A stretch of DNA of 64,000 nucleotides from Acidobacteriota bacterium. GTDB lineage: Bacteria > Acidobacteriota > Thermoanaerobaculia > Multivoradales > J023. Below are positions 25,437-34,240 of the stretch, one piece after another; position 1 is the first letter of the stretch, and each line of letters opens with the position of its first letter. The notes below the pieces were generated by a model. It ran no database searches. It was not told where the DNA came from and saw only the letters and a list, made by a program, of their open reading frames with translations. Where the stretch lies: NCBI GenBank assembly GCA_029263315.1, contig JAJCXR010000026.1, positions 124,001-188,000 on the forward strand. The letters run 5' to 3'. Made by a program: the position numbers and the translations under genes.

Positions 25437-27724
25437 CGAGGGGCCTCCGCGGTATTGAATTCTGAGGACGCCAGCACGGTCTCCAGCGCAGGTGTTTGAC
25501 CGCGCAGGCTGACGTCGAGAAATTGTCGTGTCTCGGCAAGGGCCTCCGACGGCCACTCCGTATAGCGATGCCGTGAGGTATCGCGGTTGCGACGGGCCTT
25601 CAGCTCCATGGTTTGGAAAACTTCGTCGGCCTCAGCTGTCCGCTGGCTGGCATCGAGGACGAAGGCTTGCTGAAGGTAGAGCTTTTCATCGTTGGGAATT
25701 CGCTCGGTGGCGCGGGCCAAAAGGGTAGCAGCCTGCTCCAATTCGTTGTCCTCCAAATAGAGCTTCGCCAACTCCTGATAGGCCAACGACAGAATCCACG
25801 GGCTGTGCTCACCGGCGATCACCGCTTCCAGATGGCGGCGGGCCGGTCGCATCTTTTTTTGCCGGAGCAGATTGACCGCCAGGCGCACCCGCGCCTGACC
25901 ATGTTCCGGATAGACCTCGACCAGTTGCCCGTAGTAGTCGACCGCCGCATCGTAGTCACCCGTGCGCTCGGCGCTGAAACCGAGACTGAGCAGCGCCGTC
26001 TCATTGCTGGCATCGAGGGAAAGAACCCGCCGCAGTAAGTTTTCGCTGAGCTTGACCATGCCCGCTCGCTGCGCCTCCGAGCCCAGACTGGCCATCAAAG
26101 ATACGACCTGACGCTTGGCTTCCGGCGTCTCGAGGCGTTGCAAGAAGACCTCGATCAATTGCAATGTCAGGGTGCGAGCATGGGTCGACAGCAAGGGGGA
26201 TCTCAGCTGTCGCATGCGACGGTACTGCTGATGATGCATCAGCATGACGGGGGCCAGGGCATCAAGATCCATCTTGGCGATCCGATTGGCCATCTCCAAC
26301 TGGACGGAGCGAAGCGTCTCGAGGTGGTCAAAGCCCTGTTGGAGCTGTCCGTCCTCCAAGCTCAGGAGCTGGTTGGAGGCCCGCCGCTCATCGCCCTCTC
26401 CCAGGATCTGGAGTACCTCCCGGTAGGCGGCTCGCATGGGTGCCACGCTGATTCTCTTTTGCCGTCGCTCCGCAGTGCGATCGTCGGCGCCCATGGCCGT
26501 CGCCTCGCCATCGAGATCGGCCTCGGGGCGCAGAGGATTGGCCTTGAGCTTGGCCCAACTGATCGCCCCTTCGGGCTCGGATGGGACGACGACGACCGGC
26601 AAGGGAGGGGTCGACAAACGCTCTCCTAGATCCCCCTCGAGCCGCGCCCGCAGCAGATGTTGTCCGGGACCGAGACGGGTTTGGAAATGTCCGGTGAGCT
26701 CTCGAATGCCGTCCGCGGAGGCCTTTCCCAAACCATCAATGACCGCCTCGATTTCTCCTAGAACCGCTCCGCTCCGGTCGACCGCTTCGACGGTCAGCCG
26801 TGATGGCACGGCGCTGAGCTGTGAGCCCAGGATGCGGAATGAGGTCGTCGTCTGACCGACCAAGACCGGTTTTGCTTCCGGTGATTCTTCGAGGCCGCTC
26901 AGCGTCGGCGGGGCTTTCCCTCTCTCGTAGGCTTGGTGAAGGGCTTGCCAGTCGGACTCCGGCGCCCGCACCAACATCGGCGACAAAAACGTGCCGTCGG
27001 CGGGGATCTCGAGATCGAGGATGCGCAAACCAAGATCCCCGGTCACCGGATTTCGCGCCATGACCCGCAGCGAATAGGCTCCGGGCTCGAGGGCCATTTC
27101 ACCTGAGAAACGGAGCCCGCCCTTTGCCAGTTGCGCATCGCTCAGGCGTTGGGTGTCGATTTCGAAGGTTTGCATCAACGAGCTCCGCAAGCCGCCCCCG
27201 GGGGTCAAGGCATAGGCGAAGATCTCGAGCCTCAACGGATCTTCTTGATGCTCCGCCAGCAGATCCCGCCATGGAACCTCCATGCTCAACGGAGTCCGCG
27301 CTTTGACATCCTTCATTTGCAGCGGATAGACCAGGACCTCGAGGGGGAGCTTGCCGCCGCTCTGACCGCTCATGATCAGCGCTGCAACCTCTGCCCGCAG
27401 ACCACCGGTGCGCAAGGAACGAATCGGCGGGGGAGCTTGTTGTCGCCGGGGTCTCGGCGCCAGGCCCGGTGGGGCATCGATCGCTGAAGTCGCCGCGTCG
27501 TCGTCTCGGCTCACCACAGGGTCGGTCAGCATCATCTCAGGGCCATCGGCGCCCCTTGCATCTCCCCGTTGCCCTTCGGTCGGCGCCCCGGCCCTCGGTT
27601 CTTGAGTCTCCGCGGTGGGAGCCACGAGAACCAAGAGCACGACGAAGGTCAGGAACCGAAGCCTCGACGGAACGGTGGGGCAAGGGCTGGCAGGGGACAA
27701 CGGCGACAAAATCGATGTGGACAA
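25433..27724 (-). CDS. Exported TPR protein linked to VWA genes
   Basis: 763 residues. An N-terminal hydrophobic segment (FLTFVVLLVLVAPTAET, about 24-40) marks export. The middle (about 110-430) is beta-rich with no recognised domain. The C-terminal third holds TPRs (LLSLGFSAERTGDYDAAVDYY, ELAKLYLEDNELEQAATLL). It starts at TTG, with GAGG 6 bases upstream and no ATG before the signal. It sits between two VWA genes: 67 bases after the first and overlapping the next by four. The same VWA-plus-TPR partnership is common in Acidobacteria, but its role is not established. Confidence 0.78.
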   Translation of the reverse strand: MSTSILSPLSPASPCPTVPSRLRFLTFVVLLVLVAPTAETQEPRAGAPTEGQRGDARGADGPEMMLTDPVVSRDDDAATSAIDAPPGLAPRPRRQQAPPPIRSLRTGGLRAEVAALIMSGQSGGKLPLEVLVYPLQMKDVKARTPLSMEVPWRDLLAEHQEDPLRLEIFAYALTPGGGLRSSLMQTFEIDTQRLSDAQLAKGGLRFSGEMALEPGAYSLRVMARNPVTGDLGLRILDLEIPADGTFLSPMLVRAPESDWQALHQAYERGKAPPTLSGLEESPEAKPVLVGQTTTSFRILGSQLSAVPSRLTVEAVDRSGAVLGEIEAVIDGLGKASADGIRELTGHFQTRLGPGQHLLRARLEGDLGERLSTPPLPVVVVPSEPEGAISWAKLKANPLRPEADLDGEATAMGADDRTAERRQKRISVAPMRAAYREVLQILGEGDERRASNQLLSLEDGQLQQGFDHLETLRSVQLEMANRIAKMDLDALAPVMLMHHQQYRRMRQLRSPLLSTHARTLTLQLIEVFLQRLETPEAKRQVVSLMASLGSEAQRAGMVKLSENLLRRVLSLDASNETALLSLGFSAERTGDYDAAVDYYGQLVEVYPEHGQARVRLAVNLLRQKKMRPARRHLEAVIAGEHSPWILSLAYQELAKLYLEDNELEQAATLLARATERIPNDEKLYLQQAFVLDASQRTAEADEVFQTMELKARRNRDTSRHRYTEWPSEALAETRQFLDVSLRGQTPALETVLASSEFNTAEAPR

Positions 27725-27791
27725 TATATTCCTCGGGGTTGGGGTTGTGGGTCGCAGCGTTTTCTTTCGCAGCGTCTACCAAGGATCGGAC

Positions 27792-29582
27792 CTACTTTCC
27801 TCCAGCAACATGCAGCACCCGGGCGGTCGAGTCAACATTGGCTAGCTCATCGCGTACCCCCACGACCACCGCATGCTCCCCCGGGTTCATCAGCAACATG
27901 ACCCGAAAACCAGCGACTTGCCCAAGGGCGGTGAGCAACTTGTCGTTGGGTATACGGATCGGTGCCGGCATCTTTTGAATCGGCGAGGTCCCGCCCTTGG
28001 CATCCTTGGCCGCAACATAGATGGAGACGCGTCCTTCGTGGAACTGCTCTTGTGGCAAGAGGAGCACATTGGCGAGGGGAAAGCGGACCATGATCGGCAC
28101 CAAGAATCGGCCCTTGTCGTCCTTCTCTTCGTCGCCAAAACCCACCGCCACTTGCAGTGGATTCTCGCTGACTTCGAAATGCAGAGCAGATTGCGTCCGG
28201 GCTGACATCTGCTCGTCGGCCGTCAGATTGCGGTAGCTCTCACGATGCCTCACCTTGAGCGTCGGATTCTTGACCCGCACTTTGACCTTGTGGTTCTTGT
28301 TGTCGTCGCGGGCTACGAAACCCAACGAATAATAGGTGTCCAGATCTTTCTTGAGACGCTGCAAGGCGGAGCCGATGGCTTGGGTGCTGAGGGTCGCCTG
28401 GCCGCCGGTGGCGGTGGCCATGATTTGCAACGAACCGCGGAAGTTGGATTTTTCGATGCTGTCGAGCCCTTCGCTCCACACCTGACCGAGGGTGGCGGCA
28501 TCGGCACCGTCATTGAAGAAGGCTCCCCGTTCCGCCGGTGTCAGGGTCAAGCTCTGCCGCCCTCCCGCCATGATGGTATGGAACGTCACCTGACTGGCGT
28601 TGGCGTGTCGGCCGAGCTCCTCGAAGAGACCGGTCGCATCATATTCCCGCGACTCCGAATCGACGTTGGTGAAGCCGGGGACGGGGATCTGGAGCTCCCG
28701 AATCTTACGGTCCCAAGCCTGCAACAGGACTTCACCCGGACGCAGGTTCAAGCCATCACTGACGTAGATGACGGACTTGCGTCCCGAGAGCCCCGCCAGA
28801 GTATCGACAAAACCGTCGAGGGCCTTGATGGTGTTCTCGAGCTGAACGTATTGTTGCCGGGCATGGCTGCGGATTTCCGACAGGATGGAGTCCGCCAAGG
28901 AATCGGAAACATCTTGCGGCAGACCTATTTGACCGGGAAACTGGAGGTCGCTTTCCTGATCCAGCTGTTGTAGCTGACGCAGAATCGCCACCCGGTTGAG
29001 GGCTGCATGGACACCGGCGGGGGATCCTTCGCTGAGCTCGTCGAGGGCTTTGGCCAACTCTTCGGGATCGTTGGACAACGGCTCACGGATATTGATGCTG
29101 CCATCATAGCTGACCAGCAGCACCCGGTCGTTTTCGTTGAGGTTGAAGAAAATCGAGCCCCGCAAGGCTTCGAGCACCCGGTTGCGATTGCGCGGCGAGA
29201 TGTTGTTGTTGTCGACAAAGATCACCAAGTTGAGGCGCTGGTCCTCCGGGATCGTATCCAACGCCTGAACCGGCCGACCCGGAGTGTCCAGCGTCGAGAC
29301 GCCATTCTCACCGTTGTCGATGGTCACCGGCTTGCCACGGTGGGCGGCATAGAAATTGGAGATCTCTACGGGTCGGCCATCTTCGAGGATTTCGAAGTCT
29401 TCTTTGGAGAGCCCCGGGACCGGATCACCCTTCTTGTCGGTGACGTAGACCTCGACATTGACGACATTGACATCGACTGTCTCAAAGAAATCCGATGCCG
29501 GTTGTGCTTGTATCTGGGCCGGGAGGGATAGCAAGAAGAGCGCGGCTATCCCGACCAACCACACCGCAGTGCGGTCGTTCAT
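27792..29582 (-). CDS. Exported VWFA-related protein (acidobacterial type), degenerate MIDAS
   Basis: 596 residues. The signal peptide (AALFLLSLPAQIQAQ) is followed by the hallmark N-terminal segment NVEVYVTDKKGDPVPGL, KEDFEILEDG, then a VWA-like domain. At the MIDAS position it reads VIFVDNNNIS, so the first Asp is kept but the two serines of DxSxS are not. The C-terminal part has YYSLGFVARDD and RHRESYRNLT. The ATG has GGAGG 8 bases upstream. It is the first gene of the operon 29582-22903 and is divergent from, and clearly paralogous to, the next gene. Probably a secreted binding protein. Confidence 0.85.
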   Translation of the reverse strand: MNDRTAVWLVGIAALFLLSLPAQIQAQPASDFFETVDVNVVNVEVYVTDKKGDPVPGLSKEDFEILEDGRPVEISNFYAAHRGKPVTIDNGENGVSTLDTPGRPVQALDTIPEDQRLNLVIFVDNNNISPRNRNRVLEALRGSIFFNLNENDRVLLVSYDGSINIREPLSNDPEELAKALDELSEGSPAGVHAALNRVAILRQLQQLDQESDLQFPGQIGLPQDVSDSLADSILSEIRSHARQQYVQLENTIKALDGFVDTLAGLSGRKSVIYVSDGLNLRPGEVLLQAWDRKIRELQIPVPGFTNVDSESREYDATGLFEELGRHANASQVTFHTIMAGGRQSLTLTPAERGAFFNDGADAATLGQVWSEGLDSIEKSNFRGSLQIMATATGGQATLSTQAIGSALQRLKKDLDTYYSLGFVARDDNKNHKVKVRVKNPTLKVRHRESYRNLTADEQMSARTQSALHFEVSENPLQVAVGFGDEEKDDKGRFLVPIMVRFPLANVLLLPQEQFHEGRVSIYVAAKDAKGGTSPIQKMPAPIRIPNDKLLTALGQVAGFRVMLLMNPGEHAVVVGVRDELANVDSTARVLHVAGGK

Positions 29583-29807
29583 ATCTAGTCCTCCAGTACT
29601 GAACTGGTTGGTTACAACTGTACTCTGAGGAGCCTAGCATGGGGAGGAATCATCGCAGCAGCGATCCATCCCTGTCCGGGACCCACTGGCGTCAAGCGGC
29701 CAGTCGGATTGAGCAAAGAGGCGCTATGCTAGCATTCCCGTCCTCGACGGATGCGGCCAGAGGGCCCCACTCTTACCCACCTCTTTCAGACCCTCAGGAG
29801 ACCCACC

Positions 29808-31538
29808 TTGAAGGCATGGCACTTCGCGCTGAAGCTGACTTTTCTCCTCGCGATCACCCTGCTGACACCGGCTTTCGCTTTGGCACAGCAAGGGACCGAG
29901 GCAGGGGACGCTACACAGGACGCCGCCGCCGATGATCTGGATGGGGTCTTCTTCGGTGTTGCGAACATCAACGTCGTCAATGTCGACGTCTTTGTCACCG
30001 ACAAGAAGGGCAACCCGGTGAACGGGTTGACGAAGGACGATTTCCTGATTTTCGAGAATGGAGATCCCATGGAGGTCTCCAACTTCTATGCCGTGGCCGA
30101 GGGTCGGCCGGTCGCGCCAGCCGCAGCTCCGGGTACCGTCCCCGACGTTGATATCGAGTCGCCGCGGGTGAAGCTCGAAGAGCTCTTGCCCGAGGACGAG
30201 CGGCTGCATTTGATCATCTACATCGACAATAAGAACATCCATCCCGCATCGCGCAATCGGGTGCTGAATCGCATGCATCGCTTTCTGCGCTCCGAGCTCA
30301 GCCGCGGCGATCGGGTCATGGTGGTGAGCTATGACCAATCGATCACCGTCCGCCAACATTTCACCACCGACATGGATTTGGTGGAAGATGCCCTGGAAGA
30401 GATTTCAGGTCTCTCGGGAAGCGCCACCCTCAGGGATTCCGAGCGCCGCAGTGCGCTGGAAAACATCGACGAGGCGAATGACGTCCTGAGTGCTACGCAG
30501 TTTGCCCGCTCCTACGCCGACTCGGTCTTCACGGAGCTGAATTTCACCTTCGATGGATTGGAGAAACAGATTTCCGTCCTGTCGGGGCTCAATGGCCGCA
30601 AGGCGATTCTGCATGTCAGCGATGGTCTCCCCAGAACCGTCGGTGAGGATCTCTTCATCTTTGTCGACGAAAAATTTCGCCGCTCCAACGCTCGTCTCGA
30701 GGCCGCTGTCTACGATGTCTCCCTGCGTTACCGCGATCTGGTGAGCAAGGCAAACGCCGGCGATGTGACGTTCTATACCCTCGAAGCCACCGGATTGGGT
30801 GCCCACCAATCCATCTCGGCGGATTTTGGTGGCACCATCGACGGCGGCGGTCTCGCTTTCATCGATTCGATCCGAGCCGCCAACCTGCAAGAGCCCCTGC
30901 ACATCCTGGCGGGGGATACCGGCGGTATGTCGTTCACCAATACCAACGCCGTCGAGATGAGTCTCGGCCGCGTCGCCAAGGACTTCAAGAACTACTACTC
31001 CCTCGGCTATCGTCCCCCCCACTATGGGGACGGCAGGTATTACAAGATCGAGGTCAAGACCAAACGCAAGGATCTGGAGATCCGCCATCGCAACGGCTAC
31101 CGAGACCGCACCTCAGAAGCCCACCTGGCGGACGGCTCCGTGGCGACCCTCTATTTCGGGGGCGAACGCAATCCTTTGGAGGCCGAGATCGTCTTCGGGC
31201 GGCCCAGCCCCGACGGCCGTCACTACATGCTTCCCATGTCGATCAAGCTTCCCCTGAAGCGTATCGTTCTGGCACCCCAGGGCGATTTCTACATCGGTCG
31301 CGTCAAGATCTCCTTGGTGGTCATGGATGAGGAGGGGGGAACCTCGCCGGTACAACCCCAGGAGCCGGTGACTATCCGCATCCCCAGGGCTGAGATCGAG
31401 ACAGCACGCCAGCAACTCTACGTCTATGACCTGGGCCTGGCGGTGCGCAAGGGGTTCTCGCGAATTGCCGTCGGCATCCGCGACGAGCTCAGCACCGAAA
31501 CGTCGTTTCTCCGCCAAACCGTCAATATCGGAGACTGA
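29808..31538 (+). CDS. Exported VWFA-related protein (acidobacterial type), divergent paralogue
   Basis: 576 residues. Signal peptide LTFLLAITLLTPAFALAQ, then NVDVFVTDKKGNPVNGL, KDDFLIFENGDPMEVSNFYA, nearly the same as the divergent neighbour. The MIDAS position reads IYIDNKNIHP, again lacking the serines. C-terminal YYSLGYRPPHYG and IRHRNGYRDR fit the family. TTG 29808 is preferred because AGGAG lies 7 bases upstream and it directly precedes the signal peptide; an in-frame ATG at 29751 would add 19 unusual residues. The gene converges with the sulfatase-TPR gene, stop codons two bases apart, with no terminator. Confidence 0.84.
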   Translation: MKAWHFALKLTFLLAITLLTPAFALAQQGTEAGDATQDAAADDLDGVFFGVANINVVNVDVFVTDKKGNPVNGLTKDDFLIFENGDPMEVSNFYAVAEGRPVAPAAAPGTVPDVDIESPRVKLEELLPEDERLHLIIYIDNKNIHPASRNRVLNRMHRFLRSELSRGDRVMVVSYDQSITVRQHFTTDMDLVEDALEEISGLSGSATLRDSERRSALENIDEANDVLSATQFARSYADSVFTELNFTFDGLEKQISVLSGLNGRKAILHVSDGLPRTVGEDLFIFVDEKFRRSNARLEAAVYDVSLRYRDLVSKANAGDVTFYTLEATGLGAHQSISADFGGTIDGGGLAFIDSIRAANLQEPLHILAGDTGGMSFTNTNAVEMSLGRVAKDFKNYYSLGYRPPHYGDGRYYKIEVKTKRKDLEIRHRNGYRDRTSEAHLADGSVATLYFGGERNPLEAEIVFGRPSPDGRHYMLPMSIKLPLKRIVLAPQGDFYIGRVKISLVVMDEEGGTSPVQPQEPVTIRIPRAEIETARQQLYVYDLGLAVRKGFSRIAVGIRDELSTETSFLRQTVNIGD

Positions 31539-31540
31539 TG

Positions 31541-34225
31541 CTAGCCTCCCCCCAGCTGCCTCAACAACTGGCGAATCTGGGCGACGGTCGCGGCATCTTT
31601 CTCTGTCCGCAAGCTCGCTTCGAGGTGGTGGCGAGCTTTGGTGTCATCCCCAAAGGCTCCCGCATAGAGCATCGCCAATTGGAAATGGGTCTTGCTGTGA
31701 TCCGGTTGCAACCTCAAGACCTGCTCGAAGAGGTCCCTTGCCTCGGCGAACCGCTGTCCCCTGGCGAGTAGAAGCGCCCGGTTGAAGATGGCTTGCCAGT
31801 TGCTGGCATCCGCCTGCATCGCCTCGTCGTAGGCTAGGAGAGCTTCCTCGAATCGTCCTTGCTCCTCCAAGGAGGCGGCGAGCAGATTCCAGGCGGGCGA
31901 CATGGCCGGGGCGTGGTCGAGGGCTTTGCGGCTCCAGCGCTCGGCGGCGGGCCAGTTGGCTCGCCGCCGAGCGACGGTGGCCAAGGCGTAGAGCACTGCA
32001 GGCGAGGTGTCTTGTCCCTTATCTAGGGCCAGCAGCAAGTGTTTTTCACCCCCTTCGATATCGCCGAGACGAACAGCCAAGGCCCCCAGGCGGCCATGCA
32101 GAATGCCGTCGTTCCCATGGTGTTGTAAAGCTTGGCGATAGACCTCCAGGGCATCCTGATTCTTGGATTCGGCCTCCAGGAAGCTCCCCAACAGTCGCCA
32201 GGCTTCACCCTGGGAGGGCTCCCGCCGGATCACCCTTTGCAGTTGTGCAATGGCTTGGTTGGTGTCTCCGTCAGGGTAGAGAACCCACTCCGCCTCGGCG
32301 ATCAAACCCCGCGCGTTCTCCGGCTCTTGCCGCAGCAGCTCGGCCAAGGCAGCGCGTCCCTCTTGGCCCCGCCCCAGAAGAAAAAGCGCCCGCAAACGCC
32401 CGATGGCCGCATCGAGCCAACGGGAATCCAACGACAAGGCGATTTCGAAGAGCTGCAGGGCCTCTTCATGACGACCTTGGCTGAGCTCGATCAAGCCGCT
32501 GGTGACCAAAAGCTCTGGATTTTCCGGGTCGAGGGACACGGCTTGCTTGGCCAAGATGATGGCCTTCTCGGGTTCACCCACCGCCACCAAGGTTTTGGCC
32601 AAGGTCGCCAGGGCGACCAGATTCTCGGGGTCCTTGCGCAGCACGTGCCGCAGCCGTTCGATGGCCGGTTGAAAGTCTTGGCGCAGGAACAGGTGTTGCG
32701 CCTCTTCCAACTTTTGGTGCAAACCGATGACGGCTTTTGGGTCGGGTCGCCGGGCGCGAAGGGGCGCCACGCGGGTCCCCAGATAGCCCAAGCTGCGCAA
32801 CTTTGCCGTCATCTCGGCATCGGGGCCAAGGGTGGAATCGGTACTGGAGCCGGGCTTCGTCAAGCCGGGCTTCGTCAAGCCGGGCTCCGACGGCAACGCG
32901 GCGATCAGCGCTGCGGCCTTCGGCGGCGTTCCCTGCTCGGCCAAATTGCTCAGCTCCCCAGGATCGCGGCTCAGGTCATAGAGCTCGGGCTGGGGAGCCT
33001 CGATGTACTTGAGATTCTGGCGGCGCAGGGTTCGCAGGGGTGACCAACCATAGGTATAGAAGGGCACCAAGGTTTCAGCATAGAGGGTGCGTTGCGCCAG
33101 GACATCATCCGCCCCGACGTCGATCGCTCGCCGCAAGCTCACCCCGTCGACGGTTGACGGACCCTCTGGCGGTTCGCTGAGCAGAAGCTGGACCAAGGTG
33201 GGAAACAGATCGATCTGACTGACCGCTTGGCGAATCCTGCGACCATCGCCACCGGCCGGCAAGCGCATCAGCCAGGGGATTCTCAAGGTCGCATCGTAGG
33301 CCAGCATGGCATGGGTGGATTCGCCATGCTCGCCCAGGCTCTCCCCATGATCACCGACCACCACCACCACATGGTTCCGGCGATCCGCCAAGCGCGGGTG
33401 TTGCAGGAAGGTGTCGATCGCCGCATCCATCGCCGCGATCTCTCCATCGTAGGGTCGGTCCCGAAAGCGCTCCCGCCACGGCGAAGGTGGCTCATGGGGG
33501 GCGTGGGGATCGAAGAGGTGGAGCCAGAGGAAAAAACGCGCCTCGTCGGGGATTTGGTCGAGCCACTGCCGGGCGGCTCGTACCGTCTGCGCGGCCGGGC
33601 GCTCGGCATTGAGCCTCGCTTTCTTGGGACCGCCGGAGGAGAGGTCATCGTCGTATAGGGAAAATCCCTGGTCGAGGCCATAGCGCCGATCGAGCACCGC
33701 CGCAGAAACGAAGGCTGCCGTGACAAACCCCTGATCCTGCAATACCTCGGCCAAGGTCAACCGGTCGGCGCTCAAGTAGTGGGTACCGTTGTTGCGCACG
33801 CCGTGGGCGGGTGGATTGAGCCCCGTGAACAGACTGACATGGGTGGGCAGGGTCACCGGCGCCGTCGCCAACGCCTGCTCAAAAAGCACCCCTTGGCTCG
33901 CCAAGCGACTGAGGGTCGGTGTTTCAAAGGAGGAATCCGCCCCGGCGTAGGGGGCGAGGTGGTCGGGACGTGTGGTATCCAGGGTGATCACCACCAGAGA
34001 AGCCCGGCGCAAGGCTTGGTAATCGATGGGCGGTGGCTCGACCGCCGAAGTGACGACCTGGGACGGCGTCTCGGCCGACGCTTGGTTTGTCGAGCCGGGG
34101 CCCGTCGAGGCGGGGCCCGTCGATGTTGGATCGGCCGGTCCGCAGGCCATTGGCCAGAGGACGATGAGACATCCCAGGCTCCATGTCAGGCAACATCGTC
34201 CCAAATTGTCAGGCGGGGAAATCAT
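31541..34225 (-). CDS. Sulfatase-fold lipoprotein with C-terminal TPR array
   Basis: 894 residues. Lipobox PMAC near residue 28, a Ser/Thr/Gly-rich linker, then an alkaline-phosphatase-superfamily sulfatase domain (about 75-420), with metal ligands in TLDTTRPDHL and VVGDHGESLGEHGE. The usual Cys/Ser-x-Pro-x-Arg nucleophile motif is replaced by TLPTH in PVTLPTHVSLFTG, so formylglycine cannot form. About ten TPRs follow (520-890). It may be a hydrolase or transferase using Thr, as in phosphoethanolamine transferases, or a binding protein. A KPGLT repeat lies between the domains. It follows the kinase-like gene by 15 bases on the same strand. Confidence 0.85.
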   Translation of the reverse strand: MISPPDNLGRCCLTWSLGCLIVLWPMACGPADPTSTGPASTGPGSTNQASAETPSQVVTSAVEPPPIDYQALRRASLVVITLDTTRPDHLAPYAGADSSFETPTLSRLASQGVLFEQALATAPVTLPTHVSLFTGLNPPAHGVRNNGTHYLSADRLTLAEVLQDQGFVTAAFVSAAVLDRRYGLDQGFSLYDDDLSSGGPKKARLNAERPAAQTVRAARQWLDQIPDEARFFLWLHLFDPHAPHEPPSPWRERFRDRPYDGEIAAMDAAIDTFLQHPRLADRRNHVVVVVGDHGESLGEHGESTHAMLAYDATLRIPWLMRLPAGGDGRRIRQAVSQIDLFPTLVQLLLSEPPEGPSTVDGVSLRRAIDVGADDVLAQRTLYAETLVPFYTYGWSPLRTLRRQNLKYIEAPQPELYDLSRDPGELSNLAEQGTPPKAAALIAALPSEPGLTKPGLTKPGSSTDSTLGPDAEMTAKLRSLGYLGTRVAPLRARRPDPKAVIGLHQKLEEAQHLFLRQDFQPAIERLRHVLRKDPENLVALATLAKTLVAVGEPEKAIILAKQAVSLDPENPELLVTSGLIELSQGRHEEALQLFEIALSLDSRWLDAAIGRLRALFLLGRGQEGRAALAELLRQEPENARGLIAEAEWVLYPDGDTNQAIAQLQRVIRREPSQGEAWRLLGSFLEAESKNQDALEVYRQALQHHGNDGILHGRLGALAVRLGDIEGGEKHLLLALDKGQDTSPAVLYALATVARRRANWPAAERWSRKALDHAPAMSPAWNLLAASLEEQGRFEEALLAYDEAMQADASNWQAIFNRALLLARGQRFAEARDLFEQVLRLQPDHSKTHFQLAMLYAGAFGDDTKARHHLEASLRTEKDAATVAQIRQLLRQLGGG
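32848..32892 (-). repeat. 15-bp tandem repeat between sulfatase and TPR domains
   Basis: Units of AGCCGGGCTTCGTCA, two exact and one degenerate, in frame, giving KPGLT repeats on the minus strand. Confidence 0.8.
34089..34118 (-). repeat. 15-bp repeat in the sulfatase-TPR lipoprotein linker
   Basis: Two units of GTCGAGCCGGGGCCC, one base different, in frame, producing STGPA/STGPG just after the lipobox. Confidence 0.75.
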
Positions 34226-34240
34226 CGGGCTCGGGACGGC

